Counted from the first letter of the stretch, positions 8,122-16,080 are shown. The stretch is 32,338 nucleotides of DNA from Desulfovibrio oxyclinae DSM 11498 (GCF_000375485.1 NZ_AQXE01000003.1:8573-40910), one strand, 5' to 3'. Notes: a model not told the origin generated them from the letters alone. Numbers and translations are program-made.

Positions 8122-9591
8122 TTATTCTTTTTTGCTCTGATTATCAAGAGCGCAGGCACGCCCCTTGTAATCAAAAATGAAATGCAGCGTCTTGCGCACG
8201 GTATCGGAAAAAAGTTTCTCGGAAAGAACGCTGCCGCCGATACGTTTGGTGATCTCGGTCAGTGTGGGATACGGGTGTACCGCCCCTGCAAGATCGGTCA
8301 GCCCCACCTTGCCGTTGAGCGCAGCCACCCACTCTCCTGAAAGTTCGCCCGCGTGCGCACCGCATATCTGAACGCCGACCGGCCTGCCCTTTTTGTCCAG
8401 CAACAGTTTGAGACAGCCTTCCTCTTCGCCTTCTGCAAGAGCCCTGTCGTTGCCCGAGAACCACTCACGGCGCACCGAATATTCAATCCCCGCCGCCTTG
8501 GCCCGCTCCTCGTTCATGCCGACAGAGGCAAGCTCCGGATCGGTGTATGTGCAGTGCGGCAGCCATTTGTAATCCGCCTTACGCGGCAGCCGGAAAACCG
8601 CATTCGAAATGACGATGCCACCTTCATACCCGGCCGCATGAGTGAACTGATTTCTGCCGGTAACGTCCCCGGCCGCGTATATATGCTTGACGGCGGTGCG
8701 CATTCGGTCATCCACGAGAACACCTTTGCGGTCGAACTCCACCCCGACCTTTTCCAGATTGAGCCCCCCTATGTTCGGCCTTCGCCCGAGCGCGACCAAC
8801 AGCCGCTCCGAGTGCAGTGAGAATTCGTCGCCACCCTGCTCGTATACGACCTCGAACCCGGCATCGCCGTGAAGAACTTCCTTCAAGGACGTTCCGAGTT
8901 CGAAGCGGACCCCGTCACGTTCCATGGAGCCCTTTACAAAGGCTGCCATGTCCGCGTCCTCGCGGGTCAGAATTCGGTCACTGCGCTGAATGACGGTGAC
9001 GTACGTGCCGAGCCGGGCAAAGGCCTGAGCCATCTCGCAGGCAATGGGGCCGCCGCCGAGCACGGTCAGGGAAGCCGGGAGTTCCTGAAGCGAAAAAATA
9101 TCCTTGTTGGTCCAGTACGGCACGCGATCCAGCCCGGTAACCGACGGCGCGGAAGGAGAAGAGCCTGTGGCAATGACCCAGCGATCAGCCGTGACAGGCC
9201 CCTTGCCGTAATCGACGGTATGTTCATCCACGAAGCTCGCCTCGCCATAGTCCACCTTCACACCGAGCGAGCAGAAACGCTCTTCGGAATCATGCTCCTG
9301 AATCCGGTCTATGACCGAACGAATGCGATCCGAGACCGACCGCATATCCACAGGCGGCGGATTCACGCCGGGCAGCCCCCACTTTTGCCCATTCTTCATC
9401 TGATGGTAGACTTTGGCGCTCTTGATGAGCGTCTTGCTCGGGACGCATCCATAATGAAGACAGTCACCGCCCAGCTTTTCCTCTCGTTCGATCAACAGAA
9501 CCTTCACGCCAAGCTGGGCTGCGCCGGAAGCCACGGTAAGGCCAGCCGCGCCACCGCCTAGTATGCCGATATCGTAGTCGCGGTCCGCCAT
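8122..9591 (-). CDS. FAD/NAD(P) disulfide oxidoreductase, lipoamide dehydrogenase/mercuric reductase-like
   Basis: This 489-residue flavoprotein belongs to class-I pyridine nucleotide-disulfide oxidoreductases. It has the FAD dinucleotide motif (GILGGGAAGL), redox cysteines in GGDCLHYGCVPSK, the NAD(P) motif LGGGPIACEMAQAFARLG, the YAAGDV flavin motif and a dimerisation domain. Near the C-terminus it has HPYPTLTE where lipoamide dehydrogenases carry HxHPTxxE: the first histidine is kept and the second is tyrosine. The true substrate is therefore uncertain, and no 2-oxoacid dehydrogenase genes are nearby. No mercury-specific N-terminal domain or C-terminal cysteine pair is visible. I chose the ATG at 9591 over the TTG at 9597 because the GTGGAG site is correctly spaced only for the ATG. 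It follows glk by two bases. Confidence 0.88.
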   Translation of the reverse strand: MADRDYDIGILGGGAAGLTVASGAAQLGVKVLLIEREEKLGGDCLHYGCVPSKTLIKSAKVYHQMKNGQKWGLPGVNPPPVDMRSVSDRIRSVIDRIQEHDSEERFCSLGVKVDYGEASFVDEHTVDYGKGPVTADRWVIATGSSPSAPSVTGLDRVPYWTNKDIFSLQELPASLTVLGGGPIACEMAQAFARLGTYVTVIQRSDRILTREDADMAAFVKGSMERDGVRFELGTSLKEVLHGDAGFEVVYEQGGDEFSLHSERLLVALGRRPNIGGLNLEKVGVEFDRKGVLVDDRMRTAVKHIYAAGDVTGRNQFTHAAGYEGGIVISNAVFRLPRKADYKWLPHCTYTDPELASVGMNEERAKAAGIEYSVRREWFSGNDRALAEGEEEGCLKLLLDKKGRPVGVQICGAHAGELSGEWVAALNGKVGLTDLAGAVHPYPTLTEITKRIGGSVLSEKLFSDTVRKTLHFIFDYKGRACALDNQSKKE

Positions 9592-9593
9592 TC

Positions 9594-10556
9594 TCAATCT
9601 CCACTCTGCAAAAGATGAAACGCCGCCTGAGCCGCACCATGCAAGCCCGCAAGCGGGTCGGCGTTAAGGCGCACCCGGATGGCTCGCATGTACTGCGTAT
9701 AATCGTCCCGCCCGAAAAAGCTCTCCTGAAAGGCAACGGAACGCACCAGTTCGGGGCTATGCGAGGCCACCCCGCCGCAGATGACCAGTCCGCCCGTGGC
9801 GTTGGATGAAAGCACCCAGTTGCGGCAGGCGCGCCCATAGAACTTGGAAAACGTTTCAGCCACAGGACCGTCCGGGTCCAGCCGCTCCCCTGCCTGTTCC
9901 GGGGTGACGGTTTCTCCCGTCAAAAACTCGTGCAACAACGCCAGACCGTTTCCGCTGACCATGTCGTCCCCCACGCTTGGACAGCGTCCACCGCGTCGCC
10001 TGACGAACTCGGAGAACCAGAGTTCCTCTTCGTCGAGCAAAGGAAACACCGCATGTCCCGCTTCGGAAAGCATGGGCAACCACCCTTCAGGATACTGTAG
10101 AATGGCAGCGTGTCCCAAGCCGGTTCCAGCGCCAATGACCGCAAGTGTTCCGGCGGGATCAGGGTCTCCGGTATGGAGAAGCTCCGCACGTTGCATCAGG
10201 GGCGTCATACAGGCCCGGGCCTGCGCTTCGAAATCATTGATCAATCGACACCGTCCAGACCACGGGCCAGCGTCGTGAAGATCGGCATCCCAAGGGATGT
10301 TGGGCAAAACAGCCTTCTCGCCCCGCACGGGACCGGGAACTGCGAAAACCGCTGCATCAACTTCATCCGGCCCTGCGGGAAATCCCATTCCCGCGGCCTT
10401 GCCCAACAACTCGGAGAACGATTCCGCCTCAACCACCGGCATCCGCTGCGCACGAACCAGCTCGGCCCCTGCCGCATCCCCGCGGAAAAGGCCGAATCTG
10501 GCGGAAGTACCGCCCACATCGGCAACGAAGACACTCTTGAAACTGGTTTTCTGCAT
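9594..10556 (-). CDS. glk: glucokinase
   Basis: This 320-residue cytoplasmic kinase phosphorylates glucose to glucose 6-phosphate with ATP. It matches the bacterial Glk family (not the ROK type) and is close to its usual length. Motifs are the N-terminal phosphate loop VADVGGTSARFGLF, LINDFEAQA with the catalytic aspartate, the GAGTGLGHA loop and SEAGHAVFP. The C-terminal half has GGLVICGGVA. The ribosome site ahead of the ATG at 10556 is weak (CGGGTAG). It is the first gene of the long minus-strand run, translationally coupled to the oxidoreductase. It is also preceded by the terminator of the MotA/MotB-like unit, so a promoter should lie between 10557 and 10636. Confidence 0.93.
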   Translation of the reverse strand: MQKTSFKSVFVADVGGTSARFGLFRGDAAGAELVRAQRMPVVEAESFSELLGKAAGMGFPAGPDEVDAAVFAVPGPVRGEKAVLPNIPWDADLHDAGPWSGRCRLINDFEAQARACMTPLMQRAELLHTGDPDPAGTLAVIGAGTGLGHAAILQYPEGWLPMLSEAGHAVFPLLDEEELWFSEFVRRRGGRCPSVGDDMVSGNGLALLHEFLTGETVTPEQAGERLDPDGPVAETFSKFYGRACRNWVLSSNATGGLVICGGVASHSPELVRSVAFQESFFGRDDYTQYMRAIRVRLNADPLAGLHGAAQAAFHLLQSGD

Positions 10557-10636
10557 GAACTACCCGATTAGCATATCCGGCCAGAAAGCGAAACTTCCGG
10601 CAGATAATGAAACGTCAGCGTCTGCATGAAACAAAA

Positions 10637-10665
10637 ACGGCCCGTCGTTCAGGACGACGGGCCGT
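10637..10665 (-). terminator. intrinsic terminator after the MotA/MotB-like unit
   Basis: A perfect 12-bp stem (ACGGCCCGTCGT / ACGACGGGCCGT) closes a five-base loop. On the minus strand it is followed by TTTTTGTTTC. It ends transcripts from the stator-like pair before glk. Confidence 0.92.
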
Positions 10666-10702
10666 AATGGTCAACAGTGCGGAGCCGATTTCAAGAAGAG
10701 TG

Positions 10703-11599
10703 TTAGACGGCCTCGGCTAGAGGCTCGTCATTCCCACTCCTCTTTTCGGAGCGGGATTCTTCCGGCTCCATCTGTTCGGCTTCGGCAGCCTCCTGCTTGC
10801 GTCTCTGGATATACTTGCGGGTGATTCCACGCAGAACTTCCACGTTGCCGCTGCGCTCTTCGGGCGGCAGGAAGGAGGCAAGCTTGCGCTCAAGCTTGTA
10901 CGGGTTCTGTTCCTTGGCGATGGCCACCACACCTTCGAGAATAAGCTTCTGATTCAGCAGTTCATTGCGCGTGGCATCGTTGATCCTGTCGGCCACGGGA
11001 GCAAAAAACAGGTTGCCGATGACCAATCCGTACAGGGTGGAAATGAGCGCGACGGGAATGTGCGTCAAAATCGCGGCAGTGTCGTTTAGGCCCATGAGCA
11101 TCCCCACAAGACCTATAACGCTGCCCGCTACCCCGAAGGCCGGAGCGAGGCGCGCCATGGTGCGGAAAACACGCTCACAGCGTTCCTGTCGCAGCTTGAA
11201 GAAATGCATCTCCGCGCTCAGGCAGTCGCGCATTTCCTCTTCGGAATAATTGTCCACGAGCAGTATCAAACCGCTCTTGAGAAAAGAACTGGTGGCCTCG
11301 TGCTCCTTTTTTTCCAGCGAGAGCAAACCATCTATCTTGCTCTTGACGGAAAGGTCCAACAGAGTCCTGACGATTTCTCCGTGCGTGGCCGAGTCCGCGG
11401 AATAGGAACGGGCCGCAGCGGAGAACGCCTCCCGCAGGCGCGAGAGCGGATTGCCGAGCATCATCGCGGCCGCGACCCCGGAACTCACCACCATGAAGGC
11501 GGCGAGATTCAGGTAGACTGTCGCGCTCCCCGAAAGCAGAAAACTCCCGAGGAAGACGAGCAGGCACACGCCGGTAATCAATGCGCTTTTCATGTTCAT
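10703..11599 (-). CDS. MotA/PomA-like stator protein
   Basis: This 298-residue inner-membrane protein is of the MotA/TolQ/ExbB proton-channel superfamily, flagellar stator type. Four membrane spans can be placed at about residues 7-22, 30-48, 153-172 and 182-203, with the large cytoplasmic loop between spans 2 and 3. The third span starts with MARLAPAFGVAGSVIGLVGML, including the conserved proline of the ion channel. The C-terminal tail is long, charged and rich in Glu and Arg. The ATG at 11599 has a GGAGG site eight bases upstream. It is the second gene of a pair with the MotB-like gene, an order that is the reverse of the classic motA-motB order. It is most likely a flagellar stator paralogue; another ion-driven motor role cannot be excluded. 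Confidence 0.88.
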   Translation of the reverse strand: MNMKSALITGVCLLVFLGSFLLSGSATVYLNLAAFMVVSSGVAAAMMLGNPLSRLREAFSAAARSYSADSATHGEIVRTLLDLSVKSKIDGLLSLEKKEHEATSSFLKSGLILLVDNYSEEEMRDCLSAEMHFFKLRQERCERVFRTMARLAPAFGVAGSVIGLVGMLMGLNDTAAILTHIPVALISTLYGLVIGNLFFAPVADRINDATRNELLNQKLILEGVVAIAKEQNPYKLERKLASFLPPEERSGNVEVLRGITRKYIQRRKQEAAEAEQMEPEESRSEKRSGNDEPLAEAV

Positions 11600-11612
11600 G
11601 TATGCTTCCTCC

Positions 11613-12314
11613 CTATCTCGTCACCATTATGATTTCCACGCGGCGATTCAGATCCGCGCTATCTTCCAGATATGCGGGCACGTCGGGGGAATGCGCCCCT
11701 CGCCCGGTCACGGCGATGCGTTCAGGTCGCATCCCGTAGCGTCCGATCAATCGTTCCGCGACGGACTCCGCCCTTCCTGCTGACAGGCTGAACCCGCTCT
11801 TTCCTTCGAGTTCCGTTGCGGCGGCATACCCAACAACCATGACGTTTCCCTGGGTGGTGCGCAGAATGCTGCCGATCTCGTCGAGGTATTCGTCCGCCCC
11901 GCTCAGCAACGATTCACCGCCGGGAGCGAAAAAGATGTCCCCGCGCATGATCACACGCATGGAATCCCCTTCACGCAACACGGTCACGGCATTATCGCGA
12001 GCTTTGAAGACCACTTCGCCCTGATAACCTGCGGGACCATTGACCGCATTGGACGAGTCGGCCAGCCCGCTCAAGTTGCCGATAAGACCAAGCAACGGGT
12101 CGATGGAGTTGGTCTCCTTTGCCCGCTCGGCTGTGTCGGGACTGAACAGGACCTTGAGTTCCGCCTTGTTGCCCGCATACACGAACAGCACGGTGAAAAG
12201 AACGAACATGACCATCATCAGGTCCGCCCAGGATGTGGCCCAATCCCCTCCCTGCTCCTGCAAGGCAGAAGCTTCCAGAGGATCGCCCTTCATGTCGGAG
12301 AAATATTCCTTCAT
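11613..12314 (-). CDS. MotB-like stator protein with OmpA-type peptidoglycan-binding domain
   Basis: This 233-residue inner-membrane protein has one N-terminal span and a periplasmic OmpA/MotB domain. The span contains WATSWADLMMVMFVLFTVLF. Its aspartate D31 corresponds to the proton-binding D32 of E. coli MotB. A linker of about 60 residues follows, then the peptidoglycan-binding domain (from about MRGDIFFAPGGESL), ending with the NRRVEIIM motif. It anchors the stator to the cell wall and forms the ion channel with the MotA-like protein encoded 13 bases downstream. The ATG at 12314 has a GGAG site. A sigma-54-type promoter lies about 20 bases upstream of the predicted leader, which fits flagellar-type regulation. 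Confidence 0.88.
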   Translation of the reverse strand: MKEYFSDMKGDPLEASALQEQGGDWATSWADLMMVMFVLFTVLFVYAGNKAELKVLFSPDTAERAKETNSIDPLLGLIGNLSGLADSSNAVNGPAGYQGEVVFKARDNAVTVLREGDSMRVIMRGDIFFAPGGESLLSGADEYLDEIGSILRTTQGNVMVVGYAAATELEGKSGFSLSAGRAESVAERLIGRYGMRPERIAVTGRGAHSPDVPAYLEDSADLNRRVEIIMVTR

Positions 12315-12345
12315 CTGTACTCCGCTGGTTTTTCACCCGGACTGA

Positions 12346-12362
12346 AGCAAATATTCTGCCAA
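12346..12362 (-). promoter_or_regulatory. sigma-54 (-24/-12) promoter for the MotB/MotA-like pair
   Basis: Read on the minus strand the site is TTGGCAGAATATTTGCT. It has TGGCA, six bases, then TTGC, the exact -24/-12 spacing with GG and GC twelve bases apart. The predicted start of transcription is near 12335. That leaves a leader of about 20 bases with the GGAG site before the ATG at 12314. It would need RpoN and an activator bound upstream; no activator gene is in the window. Confidence 0.72.
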
Positions 12363-12485
12363 AACAACAACAGCCTAAAACTACTGACAATAAGTCAAAG
12401 GGAAGCATCGACAATGATCTCAGCGGCGGTTTTCCGACACTGCCGGCGCATTGACTCCGCTCATGTTTCCGGTAATGAAGCGCGC

Positions 12486-13100
12486 ATGGAAAACAATCAG
12501 CATCCCGGCCCGTTCAGGGCGGAAAAGACGATCATTCTCGGCTCGGCATCCCCCAGACGGCGCGAACTGCTGGAAAATCTGGGCATCGAATTTTCGGTTG
12601 CCCCCAGCGACGCCGATGAACCCAGTCCGGAAGCAGGCGAATCCCCGGCGGCGTACGCGGTTCGAATGGCCGAAGCCAAGGCGCACGAGGTGGCCGGACG
12701 CCACTCCCAGGCCGTAGTTATTGGTTCGGACACTGTAGTGGCTCTGGAAGGCGAGATCATGGGCAAGCCGGTGGACGACACCGACGCCCTGCGAATGCTC
12801 ACGGCGCTCTCCGGGCAGACGCACCAGGTGGTCACCGGCGTGGCGGTGGTGTTCCCGGACAGAGATCCCGTGACCTTCGCAGCCGAAACCGAAGTCTGCA
12901 TGCGCTCGTCCTCCCGCGAGGAACTGCTCTCCTACATTGCTACGGGCGAACCCGGTGACAAGGCCGGGGCCTACGCCATTCAGGGCATCGGCACTTTTCT
13001 GGTAACGGAGATTTCCGGTTCGTACACCAACGTCGTCGGCTTGCCTCTGGCGGAATTGCTGGATGTACTGCTGAAGTACGACGTGCTCACATCCCGCTAG
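12486..13100 (+). CDS. maf: Maf-family nucleoside triphosphate pyrophosphatase (dTTP/UTP class)
   Basis: This 204-residue cytoplasmic house-cleaning enzyme hydrolyses nucleotides such as dTTP and UTP to monophosphates. It has the Maf signature SASPRRRELL near the N-terminus, GSDTVVALEGEIMGKPVD with metal and catalytic acids, HQVVTGVAVV, and GDKAGAYAIQGIG. The last two motifs are those of the YhdE class (dTTP/UTP), not the YceF class (7-methyl-GTP). I start at the ATG at 12486 because the family begins only a few residues before ILGSAS; the in-frame ATG at 12414 would add 24 residues with no homology. The ribosome site is weak at both. It diverges from the MotB-like gene across about 170 bases. 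Confidence 0.92.
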   Translation: MENNQHPGPFRAEKTIILGSASPRRRELLENLGIEFSVAPSDADEPSPEAGESPAAYAVRMAEAKAHEVAGRHSQAVVIGSDTVVALEGEIMGKPVDDTDALRMLTALSGQTHQVVTGVAVVFPDRDPVTFAAETEVCMRSSSREELLSYIATGEPGDKAGAYAIQGIGTFLVTEISGSYTNVVGLPLAELLDVLLKYDVLTSR

Positions 13101-13171
13101 ATCGGGCAGATCCCCACCGGCGCGTACAGTTCCGCTGACTCGTTTCAAAGCAACACACGGAGAAATGCGAA

Positions 13172-13453
13172 ATGGAGAAAAAGCCCGCCGCCCGCTTGCG
13201 CAATACAAACCATCCTCACGAGCCCGCTCCGGAAAAAACGGCTGAAAAAAACACGGAATGGAAGTTTGAACTGCTGGCTCTCTCGGGCTTCAGTCTGTCC
13301 GGCCTGTTTTTCATCGTTTCCAGCATACGAAATGGCGACGTGCTTTCTTTGATAGGAAGCGTAGTCTGGGTTGTGTCCTGCCTGTTCTGGATGCTCCCCT
13401 ACAAAAAGCATTTCTCCAAAGAATCAGCCTGTCGCTCCGGAAAACGGAACTAG
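13172..13453 (+). CDS. small two-span membrane protein, unknown function
   Basis: This 93-residue protein matches no family I can name. The first 30 residues are charged and Pro/Lys/Glu-rich. Two hydrophobic segments follow at about 34-50 and 57-77, with a short loop (RNGD), and the tail is basic. It would sit in the inner membrane with both ends probably cytoplasmic. A GGAG site lies about ten bases before the ATG. It lies between maf and an acetyltransferase gene on the same strand with gaps of 71 and 93 bases. The amino-acid pattern and membrane segments make it a believable gene, but length alone is weak evidence. Confidence 0.6.
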   Translation: MEKKPAARLRNTNHPHEPAPEKTAEKNTEWKFELLALSGFSLSGLFFIVSSIRNGDVLSLIGSVVWVVSCLFWMLPYKKHFSKESACRSGKRN

Positions 13454-13546
13454 ACCGGCGGCGTTGTTCCCCCACGGTAATCCCACCGACAAGTGCAACG
13501 CCCTTCAGACACAAAGGCCGCACGTGACTATACACTGGAAGCACAG

Positions 13547-14074
13547 ATGAACGAGATAACCATCCGCACCGTCCGCCCCGACGACCTTACAGGCTGCCAC
13601 ACTGTTGAACAGGCCTGCTTTCCGCCCGACGAGGCCGCGGACGAAGACGGCATTCGCACCCGCATTGAACGATTTCCTCAAGGCTTTCTTGTCGCTGAAC
13701 GCAACGGAATGATCATAGGCCAGATCAACAGCGGCGCCACCCACAAAAACGACATCACCGATGAAGCGTTCAAGAAACTGGTTGGACATTGCAACGATGG
13801 GTGCAACGTGGTCATCTTCAGCCTGAGCGTACTCCCGGCGTATCAAGGCAGAGGCATCGCCGCATCACTCATGCGCGAGTTCATCACCGAGGCTCGCAAA
13901 CAGTCCAGAAAGAGCGTCCTGCTGCTGTGCAAGGATGATCTCATTGACTTCTACGAACGGCTGGGCTTTTGCAACAGAGGCCTTTCCGCCAGCACGCACG
14001 GCGGGGCCCGCTGGTACGAGATGGCCCTGCCGGTTTCGGCAAGCTTCGCCGGTTCCGTTGCAAGGAATACTTGA
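13547..14074 (+). CDS. GNAT-family N-acetyltransferase (arylalkylamine acetyltransferase-like layout)
   Basis: This 175-residue acetyl-CoA-dependent transferase begins ITIRTVRPDDLTGCHTVEQACFP. It has the acetyl-CoA loop in motif A (SLSVLPAYQGRGIAASLM, Q-x-R-G-x-A type) and ends with the motif B segment IDFYERLGF. The insert between strands 2 and 4 (GQINSGATHKND...) and the preceding CFPPDEAADE helix recall bacterial proteins related to serotonin N-acetyltransferase. The acceptor is unknown. I start at the ATG at 13547; the in-frame GTG at 13493 would add 18 residues that do not fit the fold. The C-terminal twelve residues run past the usual end of the domain. Confidence 0.85.
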   Translation: MNEITIRTVRPDDLTGCHTVEQACFPPDEAADEDGIRTRIERFPQGFLVAERNGMIIGQINSGATHKNDITDEAFKKLVGHCNDGCNVVIFSLSVLPAYQGRGIAASLMREFITEARKQSRKSVLLLCKDDLIDFYERLGFCNRGLSASTHGGARWYEMALPVSASFAGSVARNT

Positions 14075-14242
14075 CGCCGGGCAGACAAATTGTGTTAATC
14101 CTCAGGACAATGCGAATTCGGAGCGAACGATCCAGATAAACGGTCGGTCCACGCATCGAACCAGAAAGGCTGGCAGGACGTTCTTTCGCACAGTATTGCG
14201 AAACGCGTCCGGGTTCATACAAACCTCGACAAGGAGCATGAC

Positions 14243-14800
14243 GTGGCAGATCCCAAGGAATATACCCTGTTCAGCGGCGGTGCCAACGGCGCGGAAGCCT
14301 TCTTCGGCGAAATGGCGGAACAGTACGGTCTGAACGAGGTCAACTTCACTTTCGACGGACACTCCCCCGCCCGTACACGCGGACTGCGCCCGCTCACCCC
14401 GGAGGAACTCGCACGTAAGGACGTCAGCCTGCACTACGTCTCCAACCTGCTGCACCGAAAATTCACCAATGCCAAGCTGATGCGCTCCGTCCTGCAGACC
14501 ATCATGTATCAGGTCGATAGCAGCCACGAAGTTTTCGTTGTCGGCACCCTGCGCGAGGACGGAACCATCAAGGGCGGCACCGGATGGGGTGCCGAGTTCG
14601 CCAAGATCTGCAACAAACCCCTGTACGCCTTCGGCCAGGTCCGCGACGGCTGGTTCAGCTGGAACCACGACAAAGGCGAATGGGACGAATGCGCCGAACC
14701 AGTCATCGGCCACCGCCACTTCTGCGGTACCGGAACGCGCTTCCTTGAAGAAAACGGTCGCAAAGCCATCGAAGACCTCTTCAAACGCACCTTCGGCTAA
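14243..14800 (+). CDS. conserved protein with SLOG-like nucleotide-binding motifs, unknown function
   Basis: This 185-residue soluble protein starts at a GTG (14243) six bases after a strong AAGGAG site. An ATG at 14238 is in another frame. No named family is certain. Two segments look like the glycine-rich loops of the SLOG (SMF/DprA-LOG) Rossmann superfamily: SGGANGAEAFFGEMAEQYG at about residues 11-29, and GGTGWGAEFAKICNKPLYAFGQ near residue 111. SLOG proteins bind or process nucleotide-like ligands, as in LOG, DprA and the TIR/SLOG defence sensors. Between the two loops is a helix-rich part with HYVSNLLHRKF; near the end are several Trp, His and Cys residues. It has its own terminator and no functional partner nearby. 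The gene is certain; the fold is an inference. Confidence 0.7.
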   Translation: MADPKEYTLFSGGANGAEAFFGEMAEQYGLNEVNFTFDGHSPARTRGLRPLTPEELARKDVSLHYVSNLLHRKFTNAKLMRSVLQTIMYQVDSSHEVFVVGTLREDGTIKGGTGWGAEFAKICNKPLYAFGQVRDGWFSWNHDKGEWDECAEPVIGHRHFCGTGTRFLEENGRKAIEDLFKRTFG

Positions 14801-14822
14801 CAGGCCCGCATTCCGATCTTCC

Positions 14823-14854
14823 CGCCCCGGTCACGATTCATCGCGACCGGGGCG
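14823..14854 (+). terminator. intrinsic terminator after the SLOG-like gene
   Basis: Fourteen-base arms (CGCCCCGGTCACGA / TCGCGACCGGGGCG) pair with a single mismatch around a TTCA loop, 22 bases after the stop. The following TTCTCATTGG is only modestly U-rich. Confidence 0.72.
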
Positions 14855-14864
14855 TTCTCATTGG

Positions 14865-14892
14865 TTGCATCGGCAAAAAAATACGCTATACT
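14865..14892 (+). promoter_or_regulatory. sigma-70-type promoter for the DJ-1/PfpI gene
   Basis: A -35 box TTGCAT and a -10 box TATACT are separated by 16 bases that include an A-run. They lie just after the upstream terminator and about 40 bases before the ATG, so this gene is probably transcribed on its own. Confidence 0.6.
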
Positions 14893-14931
14893 TCCCGCGT
14901 TCTCTGAACCAAACGACAAGGAGCTAACAAA

Positions 14932-15516
14932 ATGGCCAAGAAGATTCTCATGCTCGTCGGCGATTTCGTCGAAGACTACGAAGTTATGGTCCCCTTCCAG
15001 ATGCTGACCATGGTCGGCCACGAAGTACACGCCGTTTGCCCCGACAAAAAGTCCGGGGATACCGTGAAGACCTCCATTCACGACTTTGAAGGCGACCAGA
15101 CCTACACCGAAAAACGCGGCCACAACTTCATGCTCACCTTCGACTTCGACAAGGTGAACCCTGCCGACTACGACGCTCTCGTCATCCCCGGCGGCCGAGC
15201 CCCCGAATACCTGCGTCTCAACGAAAAAGTGCTCGAATTTACCCGCCACTTCTTCGAAACCGACAAGCCCGTCGCCTCCGTATGCCATGGCCAGCAGATC
15301 CTCGTGGCCGCTGGCGTCATGAAAGACCGCTCCGGTATGGCCTATCCCGCCGTCAAACCGGAAATCGAAGTTGCCGGTGGCTGCTGGATCAGCCAGAATG
15401 AAACCTTCAGCGACGCCTACGTGGACGGCAACCTCGTCACCGCCGCCGCATGGCCCGCGCATCCCGAATGGATTCGCAAATTCCTCGAACTGCTCGGTAC
15501 CAAGATCGAAGCCTAG
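14932..15516 (+). CDS. DJ-1/PfpI-family protein
   Basis: This 194-residue soluble protein belongs to the class-I glutamine-amidotransferase-like DJ-1/PfpI superfamily. The fold landmarks are [22 protein letters not shown] at the N-terminus, the [16 protein letters not shown] strand-loop, and the nucleophile elbow [10 protein letters not shown] with C118 followed by H119. Relatives include intracellular proteases, chaperones, glyoxalase-like enzymes and deglycases, so the reaction cannot be assigned. An AAGGAG site sits eight bases before the ATG. The gene has its own promoter and is closed by terminators on both sides, so it is a single-gene unit. Stress protection is the usual role and is inferred here. 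Confidence 0.9.
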   Translation: MAKKILMLVGDFVEDYEVMVPFQMLTMVGHEVHAVCPDKKSGDTVKTSIHDFEGDQTYTEKRGHNFMLTFDFDKVNPADYDALVIPGGRAPEYLRLNEKVLEFTRHFFETDKPVASVCHGQQILVAAGVMKDRSGMAYPAVKPEIEVAGGCWISQNETFSDAYVDGNLVTAAAWPAHPEWIRKFLELLGTKIEA

Positions 15517-15523
15517 ACCAATC

Positions 15524-15547
15524 AGGGGCACCTCAGGTGCCCCTTTT
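15524..15547 (+). terminator. intrinsic terminator after the DJ-1/PfpI gene
   Basis: An eight-bp GC-rich stem (GGGGCACC / GGTGCCCC) with a TCA loop is followed directly by TTTT, starting eight bases after the stop codon. Confidence 0.9.
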
Positions 15548-15594
15548 CACTTCCATGCTTGCCCAACCGTCACCCAACGAGTAAACCCGACCCC

Positions 15595-16071
15595 ATGCAA
15601 AACGAACAGATAAAAAACCGCCTCGCACTCTTCATATCCACAGTCGGCTACAGCGGCTACCTCAAGCCCGCCCCCGGCACCTGGGGATCCCTTGCCGCCA
15701 TGCTGCTGGCCCCCGCCCTCTTCATGCCCCTCAACATCCCCGGACGGCTGGCCATACTGCTCATAATCCTCGGCATCGGCACATGGGCCGCCACCAGAAC
15801 CGAACGCATCACCGCCACAAAAGACCCCGGCAGCATCGTCATAGACGAACTGCTCGGCCTCTGGGCCACCTACTGCCTGTTCCCCGAACTGTCACCGTTA
15901 CTCTACCTGCTCGGCTTCGGCTTTTTCCGACTCTTCGATATCCTCAAGCCATGGCCTGTAAAAAATCTCGAAACAGCCTTTGAAGGCGGACTCGGGGTCA
16001 TGATCGATGACGTCGCAGCAGGCATCTACGCCGCATTCTGTCTGGGATTGTTTAACTATATCCTGCTGTAG
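15595..16071 (+). CDS. pgpA: phosphatidylglycerophosphatase A
   Basis: This 158-residue inner-membrane enzyme removes phosphate from phosphatidylglycerol phosphate to give phosphatidylglycerol. It has the PgpA motifs in order: KPAPGTWGSLAAM, DPGSIVIDELLG with the metal-binding acids, FRLFDILKPWPVKNLE, and GGLGVMIDDVAAG. Hydrophobic spans lie between them. I start at the ATG at 15595, which fits the family's length; the in-frame TTG at 15559 would add 12 polar residues. No clear ribosome site is visible ahead of it, and the upstream region holds the previous gene's terminator. The gene is followed directly by the palindrome cluster. Confidence 0.93.
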   Translation: MQNEQIKNRLALFISTVGYSGYLKPAPGTWGSLAAMLLAPALFMPLNIPGRLAILLIILGIGTWAATRTERITATKDPGSIVIDELLGLWATYCLFPELSPLLYLLGFGFFRLFDILKPWPVKNLETAFEGGLGVMIDDVAAGIYAAFCLGLFNYILL

Positions 16072-16080
16072 GAAGAGTCT

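Noticed and set aside
14184..14203. TTTCGCA/TGCGAAA inverted repeat upstream of the SLOG-like gene
   Set aside because: It is seven base pairs with no U-tract and no known operator pattern; it could be a binding site but nothing supports it.
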